From positions 124,001-188,000 of the forward strand of contig JANQGX010000075.1 in the NCBI GenBank assembly GCA_028282885.1: a stretch of DNA of 64,000 nt, in the 5' to 3' direction. A program made the position numbers and the translations under genes. Source of the stretch: SAR324 cluster bacterium. Lineage in GTDB: Bacteria > SAR324 > XYD2-FULL-50-16. The notes below the pieces were generated by a model. The model searched no databases. It saw only the letters and a list, made by a program, of their open reading frames with translations, and was not told where the DNA came from. This document shows, piece by piece, positions 51,460 to 61,130 of the stretch (position 1 is the stretch's first letter; the number at the start of each line of letters is the position of its first letter).

Positions 51460-53919
51460 ATGGCTGATGAAGTGAAGATCATAGAAGATGTTGAAATTGA
51501 AAATGAAGAGGTGTCAAAAGAGACTTTGGGTTCTGCTGATATTGTCATTGCAGATTCCATTGCACCGGATGTAATCCCCTTGGTGCCCCTGTATGATCGA
51601 CCTCTATTTCCAAAAATGATGGCTCCGGTAGTTGTAGGCAAGAATGAACAGTCACAGGCCTTATTGAAAGCGGTGGAATCGGCTTCCAATTATGTCGGCT
51701 TGATTCTGGCTAAATCAGATCAGCAAACGGCATCACAACCACCCGAGGAGATTCAGTTGCCTGAAAGCATGGATGATCTATACAAGGTCGGGGTGGTGGC
51801 CAAAGTAATGCAGGTTTCCGGGACCAAGGATGGACACTATATGCACATGATGGCCCAAGTGGTGGAACGTTTCGAAATCAAGGATCTGCTGTCCGCCAAA
51901 CCCTTTTTGCGAGCAAGAGTCGAATACAGGCACGAAAAAAAGGTTGACAACACTGATGAAATGAAGGCCTACGCTGTCTCTATTATCAATGTCATCAAGG
52001 AATTGGTGAACATGAATCCACTTTTTAAGGAGCAGCTTGGTCTGTTAATGGGGCAAGTTAATGTAAATCAACCCGGGATGCTGGCCGATCTGTCAGCTTC
52101 AATGACGACCAGCTCAGGAGAGGAGTTGCAGGCTATACTGGAAATCCTGGATGTAAAGGAGCGAATAGAGCGAGTCCTGGTGCTATTGAAAAAAGAGATA
52201 GAGATTTCCAAACTGCAGAGCAAGATTAACAAGCGGATAGAAGAGCGGCTTTCAACCCAGCAAAGGGAGTTTTTCCTCAAACAGCAACTTTCCGAGATCA
52301 AAAAAGAACTTGGTTTATCCAAGGGTGATCAAGAAACGGAACTGGAGAAATTTCAAAAACGTTTGGACAAACTAAAACTGCCGACGGAGGAGGTGAAAGA
52401 CAGAATCAATGAGGAGATGGATAAGCTTAAAGTACTGGAGCCTTCGTCGGCGGAGTTCAATGTGACCCGTAACTACCTCGATTGGCTAACGATCTTACCC
52501 TGGGGAGTGACCACCGAGGACAACCGCGACCTCAAGAAAGCGGCCAGGATACTGAATAGAGATCATTACGGTTTGGATGACGTGAAAGAGCGAATTCTGG
52601 AGACGATCTCGGTGGGTGTCCTGAAGGGAGATCTTTCCGGATCCATCGTTTTGTTGGTTGGAGCTCCGGGGGTGGGAAAAACTTCAATCGGTCAGTCTGT
52701 TGCCAAGGCTTTGAATCGGGAATTTTACCGCTTTTCGTTGGGTGGCATGCGCGATGAAGCTGAAATCAAAGGTCATCGACGAACCTATATCGGAGCAATG
52801 CCCGGTAAATTCATACAGGCGATGAAATCCTGCAAGACGTCTAATCCCGTCATCATGTTGGACGAAATTGATAAAATCGGTGCCAGTTTTCAGGGTGATC
52901 CGGCTTCGGCACTTCTGGAGGTGTTGGATCCGGAGCAAAACAAGGATTTTCTGGATCACTATATGGATGTGAGATTTGACCTGTCAAACGTCCTGTTCAT
53001 CTGTACCGCCAATCAATTGGAAACAATACCGGGACCGCTGCTCGACAGAATGGAAACCATTCGTCTATCCGGTTATATTCTGGAGGAAAAGCTGGAAATT
53101 GCCCGTAAGTATCTGATCCCTAAACAACTGAAGGCTCATGGTCTGAAAAAGGAACAGGTAAAACTGACCAAACCCATACTTCGCGAGATTATAGATGGAT
53201 ATGCGAGGGAGGCAGGTGTAAGGAACTTGGAAAATAATATCAAAAAGATCTTTCGCAAGAGCACAAAAGAGATTGTAACCAATGAGGTAAAGCAGGTTGA
53301 AGTAAAGAAAAAAGACTTGCCTGACATTCTGGGCAGAAGAATGTTTAGTGAAGAGAAGGTTTATAAAAGGCCGAAAGCAGGTGTTGTCATGGGACTGGCT
53401 TATACCAGTATGGGTGGAGCAACCCTTTTTATCGAAGCGAACAATGTCACATCCAAAGGTCCCGGCTTCAAGCAGACCGGACAGTTGGGAAAGGTGATGG
53501 TTGAGTCGTCTGAAATTGCCTATTCCTATATGCGTTCGATATTGACGAAAAAGGATGAGTCAAAATTCTTCAATGAGAATTTCATTCATCTCCATGTCCC
53601 GGCGGGTGCAACCCCGAAAGACGGTCCATCCGCAGGAATAACCATGGCCTGTGCACTTTATTCGCTGGTTAAAAACCAACCGATTATCAAGAACATCGCT
53701 ATGACAGGCGAGATCACGCTGACAGGTCTGGTGATGCCGATTGGTGGTCTGAAAGAGAAGGTGATTGCTGCCAAACGTGCCAAGGTTTCAACGCTGGTTT
53801 TTCCAAGCGAAAATGAAGATGACTGGAAGGATCTTGATGATCATATCAAGGAAGGTTTGACGCCTCACTTTGTTAGTCGATTCGATGAAGTTTTGAAAAT
53901 CTGTTTTCCCGGAAAGTAG
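51460..53919 (+). CDS. lon: ATP-dependent Lon protease
   Basis: 819 residues. LonA type: N-terminal substrate domain (VIPLVPLYDRPLFPKMM), AAA+ module with Walker A GAPGVGKT (401-408) and MLDEIDKIG, then the protease domain. Catalytic Ser724 in DGPSAGIT and Lys767 in GGLKEK; the 43-residue spacing equals that in E. coli Lon. AAGGAGA is well placed for the ATG at 51460, better than 51454. Degrades misfolded and regulatory proteins in the cytoplasm. Confidence 0.98.
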   Translation: MADEVKIIEDVEIENEEVSKETLGSADIVIADSIAPDVIPLVPLYDRPLFPKMMAPVVVGKNEQSQALLKAVESASNYVGLILAKSDQQTASQPPEEIQLPESMDDLYKVGVVAKVMQVSGTKDGHYMHMMAQVVERFEIKDLLSAKPFLRARVEYRHEKKVDNTDEMKAYAVSIINVIKELVNMNPLFKEQLGLLMGQVNVNQPGMLADLSASMTTSSGEELQAILEILDVKERIERVLVLLKKEIEISKLQSKINKRIEERLSTQQREFFLKQQLSEIKKELGLSKGDQETELEKFQKRLDKLKLPTEEVKDRINEEMDKLKVLEPSSAEFNVTRNYLDWLTILPWGVTTEDNRDLKKAARILNRDHYGLDDVKERILETISVGVLKGDLSGSIVLLVGAPGVGKTSIGQSVAKALNREFYRFSLGGMRDEAEIKGHRRTYIGAMPGKFIQAMKSCKTSNPVIMLDEIDKIGASFQGDPASALLEVLDPEQNKDFLDHYMDVRFDLSNVLFICTANQLETIPGPLLDRMETIRLSGYILEEKLEIARKYLIPKQLKAHGLKKEQVKLTKPILREIIDGYAREAGVRNLENNIKKIFRKSTKEIVTNEVKQVEVKKKDLPDILGRRMFSEEKVYKRPKAGVVMGLAYTSMGGATLFIEANNVTSKGPGFKQTGQLGKVMVESSEIAYSYMRSILTKKDESKFFNENFIHLHVPAGATPKDGPSAGITMACALYSLVKNQPIIKNIAMTGEITLTGLVMPIGGLKEKVIAAKRAKVSTLVFPSENEDDWKDLDDHIKEGLTPHFVSRFDEVLKICFPGK

Positions 53920-53931
53920 AGAGGATATGAA

Positions 53932-54450
53932 ATGACGATTGATATTGAAAATGCTGCAAAAGCTATTGAAGAGAAGGGCTATTTATTGCGACAAGCCGTT
54001 CCGGAGGATCATAAGGCAATTATTGATGTGATGGTGGAATGGTGGGGAGGGAGAGATTTGAGGTACATGCTGCAAAAGCTCTACCTCAGTCATTTTCATA
54101 AGACCAGCTTTATTATAGAAAAAGATAATGAACTGGCCGGATTCCTTGTCGGATTCCTGTCCCCGTCTCTTGAGAATGAAGCGTACATACATTTTTCCGG
54201 AATTCATCCGGCTCACCGACAAAATGGGCTGGGCAAAGATCTCTATGGTGTCTTTCTTGGTCTGTGCAAAAACAACAATTGCACCAAGGTGAATTGCTGT
54301 ACTTCTCCCGTCAATATTGATTCAATAAAATTCCACACACGGATCGGATTTAGTATTGAACCGGGTGATGGGGAAGAAAACGGCTATGCTGTTACCAGGG
54401 ATTACAATCGCGAAGGTGATACCAAGGTGATTTTCAGATACAATCTTTGA
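53932..54450 (+). CDS. GNAT-family N-acetyltransferase
   Basis: 172 residues; 12 bases after lon. Acetyl-CoA site HPAHRQNGLGKDLYGVFL (Q/R-x-x-G-x-G/A type), preceded by ELAGFLVGFLSP and followed by NIDSIKFHTRIGFSIEPG. Substrate unknown; proximity to lon suggests cotranscription, nothing more. Confidence 0.85.
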   Translation: MTIDIENAAKAIEEKGYLLRQAVPEDHKAIIDVMVEWWGGRDLRYMLQKLYLSHFHKTSFIIEKDNELAGFLVGFLSPSLENEAYIHFSGIHPAHRQNGLGKDLYGVFLGLCKNNNCTKVNCCTSPVNIDSIKFHTRIGFSIEPGDGEENGYAVTRDYNREGDTKVIFRYNL

Positions 54451-54592
54451 TTTGAACAGCATCTGGGATCTTAATACAAGGGACATCAGAGTGAATTTTT
54501 TCCCGATTGATGTCTCCTGATTATTCCGATCACCAAACAATCCCGTTTTGATCCTCTACCTCAAACCTTCAGATAATAGTAAGTGCCAAAGG

Positions 54593-55111
54593 ATGGAAAA
54601 CAACCTCAACATCAGACGTTTCAATGATGACGACGCTTTTTTCTGTTATCAAACCAGAAAGCAGGCATTTCTTAATGTATTTGTTGAGGAGATAGGAAAA
54701 AAGGCTGCACAGGCCGGAGCAGATGCATACCAGCCGGATGATTATATCAGAATCGCCGGAGAATCAGAGTTTTTTATTGCGGAGTATCATTCAAACTCAG
54801 TGGGATTTTTTATCATAATCCGGATTGACGATCTTACAGCAGAACTCAAACTCATCTATTTCGATCTCATGAGCGTAAAACAGGGATTTGGCCGTCAATG
54901 TTCAGCATATATCGACAAGTGGGTTATGAATCAATGGCCGGAAGTCGATCGGATATATGTGGATACGATAATTCCGAAATACAATACCGGATTTTATAAC
55001 AAGATTGGGTACACTGAAAGCGGGCTGACGACCTGTGAGTTCCCGGATGCATCTATTGAGGCCGTCAGGTTTGAGAAACGACTGGGCTCCGATGCGTCGT
55101 CAGGTGGTTAA
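54593..55111 (+). CDS. GNAT-family N-acetyltransferase-like protein
   Basis: 172 residues from the ATG at 54593 (the frame begins at a TTG 15 codons earlier; neither has a well-spaced ribosome site). GNAT fold: IRRFNDDDAFFCYQTRK, FIAEYHSNSVGFFIIIRI, LMSVKQGFGRQCSAYIDKWV, NTGFYNKIGYTESG. The acetyl-CoA loop is modified (KQGFGRQ) but recognisable. Its stop codon abuts the stop of the convergent MBL-fold gene. Confidence 0.78.
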   Translation: MENNLNIRRFNDDDAFFCYQTRKQAFLNVFVEEIGKKAAQAGADAYQPDDYIRIAGESEFFIAEYHSNSVGFFIIIRIDDLTAELKLIYFDLMSVKQGFGRQCSAYIDKWVMNQWPEVDRIYVDTIIPKYNTGFYNKIGYTESGLTTCEFPDASIEAVRFEKRLGSDASSGG

Positions 55112-55954
55112 CTAGATGTTTACCTCCCTGTCAAATTCAATCCATTTTGCTCCTTCTTTCACATCAGCTACCACAATTTGAGGATCATGCTGGAAAAAGA
55201 GCAGCCAGTTTTCCCTAATTGCTTTCCTTAAAAAGTAGTCTTTTTCCGGATACATCTCCATAGGTTTGTTGTCATATCCGGCCATCCAGGGGACAGGGAG
55301 GTGGTTAACGGTCGGAACCAGATCGCCGCAGAAAAAAAGAGATTTTTCTTCGCCCTTTACAATCACATGATGCATGCCGGGGGTATGACCATATGTTACC
55401 ATTAATTCAATACCATCGAACAGCGTTAGCGATCCGTCAATGAGTTCAAGAACCCCCTGTTGCTGTAACGGCAGGAAGTCATCTTCCAGATAACTGTCCT
55501 TATCCCGCTCATGTGGATTGCGGGCATATTCCCATTGTTCTGTCTGAACGTGATAACGGGCATTGGGGAAAAGAGGATCGATACGACTTCCCACCGCCAT
55601 GGTTGATCCACCTGCATGGTCGAAATGAAGATGAGTTAGAATAACATCGCTGATCTGATGGACATCCAGATCAAATCCACTCAGCATCAGGTTGAAATCA
55701 ACTGGCTGATGTTCGATGCCGTATTGTTCTTTCATTTCCTTTGACAGTTTGAACCCACAGCCCGTATCAACCAGGATATTTCTACCATTACCCTGAATCA
55801 GTAACGAACGGTTTGCCAACCTTATTCTGTTTAACGGGTCAACCAGCGTTTTTTCCTGCCATTCAACCTTGGGAATAATCCCGAACATGGCTCCGCCATC
55901 AACCCAAAAATCACCTAAATCCAGGGCAGAACACTCATAGTTTCCAAATCGCAT
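55112..55954 (-). CDS. MBL-fold metallohydrolase
   Basis: About 280 residues. Metallo-beta-lactamase fold with zinc motif LTHLHFDHAGG, an earlier VDTGCG strand and a late FFCGDLVPTVNHLPVPW; VTYGHTPGMHHVIVKGEE holds another metal His. Most similar in layout to lactonase/Zn-hydrolase members (GFDLDVHQISDVILTHLHFD). GAGGAGAGG precedes the ATG at 55954. Substrate unknown. Confidence 0.87.
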   Translation of the reverse strand: MRFGNYECSALDLGDFWVDGGAMFGIIPKVEWQEKTLVDPLNRIRLANRSLLIQGNGRNILVDTGCGFKLSKEMKEQYGIEHQPVDFNLMLSGFDLDVHQISDVILTHLHFDHAGGSTMAVGSRIDPLFPNARYHVQTEQWEYARNPHERDKDSYLEDDFLPLQQQGVLELIDGSLTLFDGIELMVTYGHTPGMHHVIVKGEEKSLFFCGDLVPTVNHLPVPWMAGYDNKPMEMYPEKDYFLRKAIRENWLLFFQHDPQIVVADVKEGAKWIEFDREVNI

Positions 55955-56271
55955 TTCCCTCTCCTCTTCTTTTATATATTTCAACGCGCGGCCAAAAATC
56001 TAAATGTTGTTAAACCAATCAAAAAGTACAGGCTTACAGAATTATCAGCAACACTGCACTTGTCGATTTGTTGACAGGTATACTGGTTTGAAGCTGATAT
56101 ATTTGCTTGCTCACCGACAGAATTGATAATATTTGTAATTCAAATTGAAACCTGCGTCTATAAAGATTTCGTGACAGGGTGTTCAATTTAAAATATAATT
56201 TCGGCTAATCCAGGTACTTCAAATCTTCCGCTGCAATCGGGATATTATCCGGAGGAGCTGACAGAAAAGAA
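55955..56271. other. intergenic region upstream of the sensor kinase
   Basis: About 320 bases; a TTGACA at 56071 and TGATAT at 56095 (18-base spacer) could form the sensor kinase promoter. Otherwise nothing recognised. Confidence 0.4.
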
Positions 56272-58512
56272 ATGAAGTTTGTTCGAATCTTAACTTATAT
56301 TGTCTCGCTGTTTCTTAGCCTTTTCATGCTGAGCGGATGCGACAGAGCTGGTCTGGCGGGTAGTGTTCCTCATCCCAGCAAGGGAATCATGGATATCCGT
56401 GGTTGGAGTTTTAAGCAATCCGGAGTGATGTCTCCAAAAGGCGAGTGGAACTACTATTTGAACCGATTGCTAATCAGCGATGAACAATTAAAATTTGAAA
56501 GTGTCACGCCCGACGGTTATCTGCAGCTTCCGGGAAATTGGAAGCAAATCAGGCACCCACTGACAGAAGAGCCCTTTGTGTTTGGCAGTATAACATTCCA
56601 TATCAGGATAGTTAATTTAAAAAAGGGCGTGGATAACGAACATCTATCCATCTATTTCCCCCAGGTCAGGTCTGCTTCTGCATTGTATATTGCGAAGGAC
56701 AGCAACGATCCGCTACTCGTGGATAAGTCAGGGAAACCGGATCATGATCGAAAAAGTCACAGGCCCTGGTTCGGGGCCTTGGAAGGAAAATTTAATGCGG
56801 ACGGCGTCACGGACATCTATCTGGAAGTCAGTAATTTTGAAGATTTCAACAACCAGGGAACGTATAAGGATATTTACATTGGCACGGCTGAGCAGATCAA
56901 AGAGATGAGAAACTCCAGACGGCAGAGGGATTTTCTACTGATGGGAATGATTTGCTACGCCGGTATCTTCATGATCATTTTTTTCATTCTTCGCCATTCA
57001 GAATTTGCTACCTTGTGGCTGGGTCTGTTCAGCCTGACTTTTGCCCTGAGGATATTTGTTGTTGAATTATATGCTTACGAAATGCTCGGAGGATGGCTCA
57101 GTTTCAACTCATTGCTCAGGTTGAACTATTTCACGGTCTATTTTCTCTGCCTAAGCTACACTGCTTTTTTACGGAGTATTTTTTTCAAGTTTTTTTCCAA
57201 ACGTGTAGCCTACTTCATTTATACCATTTGTATTGTGTACGCGTTGGTAGTGCATGTCACCCCTGCTCAAATATTCTCCCGATACCTTTCCGCATTCTTC
57301 ATATTCATTTTCACCTGCCTATTTTGGATGTTGCTGGGGCAATTTCGAGCGTTGCTGCAACGAAAGGATATGCTGGCTGTGATGTCTTTGCTGGGCTCAT
57401 TGTTCATTGCCATCAGCGGGGGTGTGGATATTCTGTCACGAGCCAACATAATTGCTCTTCAAAACACCATGCATATCGGTTTCTCTCTCAACATTCTCTG
57501 CATGTCGGTGATTGTGTCCATTCACAATGCCAGGGAGAGGAACAGGGTTGAGCGATTAACAAAGGAGTTGTCGCAGGAAGTTGTCATACGACGAAATGCG
57601 GAAGAGGAGATCAGCCTACTCAACAGGCAATTAACCGATCGCGCTGAATATACCACAACTCGATTGAAAAGTGTTGAGAAAGAACTGCAAAAGACCGAGC
57701 ACAAATCCGAGTTGGCCGATATAACCATCAGCACGCTCCATAATATTAAAAATGTGCTTAACAGTTTCAAGGTTTCAGCACAGATGCTCCGGGACTCGTG
57801 GAATAACGAGTTCGGTATTGGGTATAAAAAAGCAACGGAACTGCTGAAGAAGAAATACGATTTCATCGAGCGTTATATTGTGGAAGACCCCAAGGGAAAG
57901 CTGCTTTTGGATTATTATATCAAGCTGGAAAAAGTATTTGATGATGAGACCGGGGGTGCGAAAAACTCGCTCCGACGCATGCTGGAAAAAATCCAGGCGA
58001 TTGAAGATATTATCGATTCCCAACAACGGTATGGGGTCCATAATCGGTTTGAAGAGGTAAATCCCGTCCGCGTGATAGAGGATGCACTTAACATGCAGAT
58101 GGGGATTCTTGGTAAACGACGAGTCAGAATCCGAAGATTTCTGGAAGCTGTGCCTATGATCAGGGTCGAAAAAACACAACTGTTGCACGTCTTGATTAAC
58201 CTGATCAAAAATGCTTCGGAGGCCATGAGTGAAGTCCCGCGGGACCAGAGAATTCTGGATTTGATCACTGGTTACGAAGACAATCATGTAAAGATTACCG
58301 TGCGCGACAAGGGTTACGGTATTCTTCCGGAAAACCTGGAAAAGATTTTTACTCGTGGTTTTAGCACCAAGACAGAAGGTCACGGATTCGGATTGAATAG
58401 TTCATTGAACTATGTCAGAGAGATGGGGGGGAATATGAGCGTTGAAAGTGAAGGAAAAGACAGGGGAGCAACGTTTATTTTAGAGTTCCCGATTATTGCT
58501 GATAGAGAATGA
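56272..58512 (+). CDS. 7TM-DISM sensor histidine kinase with lipoprotein-type signal
   Basis: 746 residues. N-terminus has a lipobox-like LFMLSGC at about residue 23. Residues ~35-210 are a periplasmic 7TMR-DISM extracellular-type beta domain (DIRGWSFKQSGVMSPKGEWNYY..., LQLPGNWK). Seven hydrophobic helices (~220-420) follow, then a coiled coil, and a kinase core: H-box TISTLHNIKN with His490, N-box LLHVLINLIKNASEAM, G-boxes DKGYGI and GHGFGL, and FTRGFSTK. The LHN-type H-box is of the group that differs from the classical HE/D motif. No response regulator adjacent. Signals from the envelope; ligand unknown. Confidence 0.9.
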   Translation: MKFVRILTYIVSLFLSLFMLSGCDRAGLAGSVPHPSKGIMDIRGWSFKQSGVMSPKGEWNYYLNRLLISDEQLKFESVTPDGYLQLPGNWKQIRHPLTEEPFVFGSITFHIRIVNLKKGVDNEHLSIYFPQVRSASALYIAKDSNDPLLVDKSGKPDHDRKSHRPWFGALEGKFNADGVTDIYLEVSNFEDFNNQGTYKDIYIGTAEQIKEMRNSRRQRDFLLMGMICYAGIFMIIFFILRHSEFATLWLGLFSLTFALRIFVVELYAYEMLGGWLSFNSLLRLNYFTVYFLCLSYTAFLRSIFFKFFSKRVAYFIYTICIVYALVVHVTPAQIFSRYLSAFFIFIFTCLFWMLLGQFRALLQRKDMLAVMSLLGSLFIAISGGVDILSRANIIALQNTMHIGFSLNILCMSVIVSIHNARERNRVERLTKELSQEVVIRRNAEEEISLLNRQLTDRAEYTTTRLKSVEKELQKTEHKSELADITISTLHNIKNVLNSFKVSAQMLRDSWNNEFGIGYKKATELLKKKYDFIERYIVEDPKGKLLLDYYIKLEKVFDDETGGAKNSLRRMLEKIQAIEDIIDSQQRYGVHNRFEEVNPVRVIEDALNMQMGILGKRRVRIRRFLEAVPMIRVEKTQLLHVLINLIKNASEAMSEVPRDQRILDLITGYEDNHVKITVRDKGYGILPENLEKIFTRGFSTKTEGHGFGLNSSLNYVREMGGNMSVESEGKDRGATFILEFPIIADRE

Positions 58513-58538
58513 ACGTGCTCGCCATTTGATCGATTTTG

Positions 58539-59477
58539 TTATGTGCCTTCCGGAATATGCGAGTCAAGCCAGTTGATGACATCTTTGTAGACTTCATCTT
58601 TATTGATCTCATTGAGCATTTCATGCCTGCCTTCCGGGTACAACTTCAAAGTGACGTCTGTAATGCCTGCCTTTTGATACGATCGGTATACCTTTTCCAA
58701 AGGTTTTGTCCCGCCCACAGGGTCCATATCTCCGGAAAACATCAGAATGGGGAGAGAAGCCGGTATTTTAGCTATATTTTGGGGATTGAATATCTCACCC
58801 AGTCCTACCAGAAAATCAGCGAAGAATCCCGACGTAAATACACCTCCGCAATAGGGATCTTTGACATAGGCATCGACCACATTGCTGTCCCGGCTGAGCC
58901 AGTCGAATTCTGTTCGGTTTGGTTTGAAAGCGTTATTATAGCTTCCGAACGTCATTTTATTAATCAGGCTACTCCTGTGCTTTCTACCTTTCAGAGTGCT
59001 TTCCAGCTTTGAAATAATTACACCTACCTTCCCCAGCAAACCGGGGTCACCCATGGTTCCGGAAAGAACAAGTCCGTTTATCTTATCTGAATTTTCAAAT
59101 ATGTAGTGCCTGGCAAGTGCCGACCCCATACTATGACCAATAAGAAAAACCGGTAAGTCGGGATGTCTTTCCCGAATAATACCGGTGAGCTGAACCATGT
59201 CTCCCACGACTTTGAAAAAGCCATCCTCATCCGCAAAATATCCCACATTGTCCAATACGCCCGCTGTTTTACCATGTCCGCGATGATCATTGCCGTAAAC
59301 GATATATCCGTTTTCCACGAGATATCGGGCAAAAGTTTCATACCTCATGATGTGTTCAGCCATTCCGTGTGCGAGCTGGACAACAGCTTTGACACCGGTG
59401 GAGTCTTCAGGTGACCAATTAACAGAGAATATCTGCTGATTGTCCGGAGCGGTAAAATTGAAATCCTGATAATTCAT
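58539..59477 (-). CDS. alpha/beta hydrolase, monoacylglycerol-lipase-like
   Basis: About 312 residues. AVVQLAHGMAEHIMRYETFARYLVENGYIVYGNDHRGHGKT, nucleophile elbow GHSMGS, late Asp and His in FSGDMDPVGG and YPEGRHEM give a complete Ser-Asp-His triad. This layout matches bacterial monoacylglycerol lipases and lysophospholipases (Hydrolase_4). AAGGAGAG is well placed before the ATG at 59477; the frame opens 25 codons earlier. Cytoplasmic, as no signal peptide is seen. Confidence 0.88.
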   Translation of the reverse strand: MNYQDFNFTAPDNQQIFSVNWSPEDSTGVKAVVQLAHGMAEHIMRYETFARYLVENGYIVYGNDHRGHGKTAGVLDNVGYFADEDGFFKVVGDMVQLTGIIRERHPDLPVFLIGHSMGSALARHYIFENSDKINGLVLSGTMGDPGLLGKVGVIISKLESTLKGRKHRSSLINKMTFGSYNNAFKPNRTEFDWLSRDSNVVDAYVKDPYCGGVFTSGFFADFLVGLGEIFNPQNIAKIPASLPILMFSGDMDPVGGTKPLEKVYRSYQKAGITDVTLKLYPEGRHEMLNEINKDEVYKDVINWLDSHIPEGT

Positions 59478-59836
59478 ATCTCTCCTTGTATATTCAGTTG
59501 AATCAAAGGGATTGTTTTTCTGGATCATATGCCAGACTGATCCAAATGACAAACCAAAATAAACATTGATCTCCCGTTCAATGGCAGTGGAAGGATTGTT
59601 TTTTGAACAGGATAGAAAACATTGGTGTTATTCGACGTATGTCATCCTTAGCAGGGGCTGCAAAACAGTACAGGTTGCAAATGGTATAATGGCAATAAAA
59701 CGAAGCAACCATTGCGATTTGCTTTGAGATAGTTAATGTTGGATTGAATCGCAGAGGCTAAAGGTTTGTTTTTCCGAGGCTTTTTTGAGGAGCATTTATC
59801 AATTAGGCTATGACGATAATTCTCAATAAATACAGA
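59478..59836. other. intergenic region
   Basis: About 360 AT-rich bases between two minus-strand genes. No gene, RNA or terminator seen with confidence. Confidence 0.4.
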
Positions 59837-60565
59837 TTAATGCCCACAATGGCAGTATGTTTTCAGATCAAGTATACAAGCTGTGGCGTCAATGGTCACA
59901 CCATAGAAAATCACAGGCTTGGGCTGATTAATAAAAGTGGAAATCGTTCCGTTAACCAGGGTTGAACCCGTAGCAAAAACCAGGTCGCACCAATCTGCCG
60001 CCTCTTTATATTGAGGTGTGGATTCTACAAGAACGCCAAATCTAATCTGTCCGATGTTATCAGGATCAAGATCCAGGACTCTGACCTGATTTTTCTTTAA
60101 CAGCATTTCGAGAAAGCGGGGCTGATAACCTACTTGCAGGATTTTTTTACCTTGAAACTCAGCTAGCGTGACAAGGTGATTCGCACAGTCTACAGGCTCT
60201 TGATTTCTGCAATGAACGGTTTTCTCACATAAACCCAGGTATTTGTAAATGGCGTTGAGTCCCGCTACAAATGTTGCTCTGTCACGTGTATTCTGATGAT
60301 CGATAATCAGTAACTTTTCAATTGGGAATGAGCTGTCTGAGAATTCATCGGTGAATGCCTGGCCTGAAGCACCTTTAAATACGGCTTCAATCATTACTTC
60401 CTTGCCTTTGACAATAGGGTAATCATCATGGTCCGGCTTGCCAATAGCTTCTGTAGAAGATAAAGCACGACAGGTAATATCAATGCTGCTTCCGGCAAGG
60501 TTGTTCTCCTCGATTTGATCTTTTAGGTTGTCTTTTAACCGAAGAAATATCTCATCATTCGTCAT
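59837..60565 (-). CDS. DUF364-like (putative heavy-metal chelation) Rossmann-fold protein
   Basis: About 242 residues. Second half resembles DUF364/heavy-metal chelation proteins: ATGSTLVNGTISTFINQPKPVIFYGVTIDATA, with ADWCDLVFATGSTLVNGT as the conserved loop. Several cysteines, and the chain ends CILDLKTYCHCGH. AAGGGAG precedes the ATG at 60565; the frame opens 24 codons earlier. The metal ligand role of the family is structural inference, and the substrate is unknown. Confidence 0.72.
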   Translation of the reverse strand: MTNDEIFLRLKDNLKDQIEENNLAGSSIDITCRALSSTEAIGKPDHDDYPIVKGKEVMIEAVFKGASGQAFTDEFSDSSFPIEKLLIIDHQNTRDRATFVAGLNAIYKYLGLCEKTVHCRNQEPVDCANHLVTLAEFQGKKILQVGYQPRFLEMLLKKNQVRVLDLDPDNIGQIRFGVLVESTPQYKEAADWCDLVFATGSTLVNGTISTFINQPKPVIFYGVTIDATACILDLKTYCHCGH

Positions 60566-61130
60566 GTTTTTTCTCCCTTGTACCATTTTGTAGATATGTA
60601 TATTAACTGCCTGAAATCGGAGTCTCTCACAAAACAATCCCTGTTTTTGGATTCGGATTCAAAAGTAGATCACTGTCACGTTAAGCTTTTTTCACCCGTA
60701 CCGATTATCTCAGGATCAAGCTGTAACGGCTTTGACAGGCCCAGGCGATTTATCATGAGCAACTCACTATAGTCTAACCCCGATTCTTCCGGGTGACAGG
60801 CCGAAATACAAATGTCTCCGTACCAGATCAAATCTATGTTATATTTTTCCAACTGTCGACACCTGTTCATGTAATACACGGTCACCACAACGGGGATAAA
60901 AACAAATTGAGAAGGGGCGTGACCTCAGGCGGTTTATTAACCCCCCTTTTTTTCCTGTCGTTCAAACACCTTCCACCGGTATGTCTTCAAAAACAGCTTC
61001 GAAATGTATATCCCTTCCAGCTTACCATCAATTGCTATTGCCGGATCAATCTGCTAATACTGTGTCATGATGCAATTCCGATTTTCTAATATCCAAAACC
61101 AAAGAGTCTGAAACAAAACTGTTCAAATCT
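60566..61130. other. intergenic region
   Basis: About 560 bases between divergent genes. A CCCCCC followed by seven T residues (60939-60952) with a distant GGGG could be a chance terminator-like run. No gene convincingly present. Confidence 0.4.

Noticed and set aside
60900..60955. Terminator-like GGGG ... CCCCCC-TTTTTTT
   Set aside because: The loop would be about 24 bases and there is no upstream plus-strand gene to terminate.
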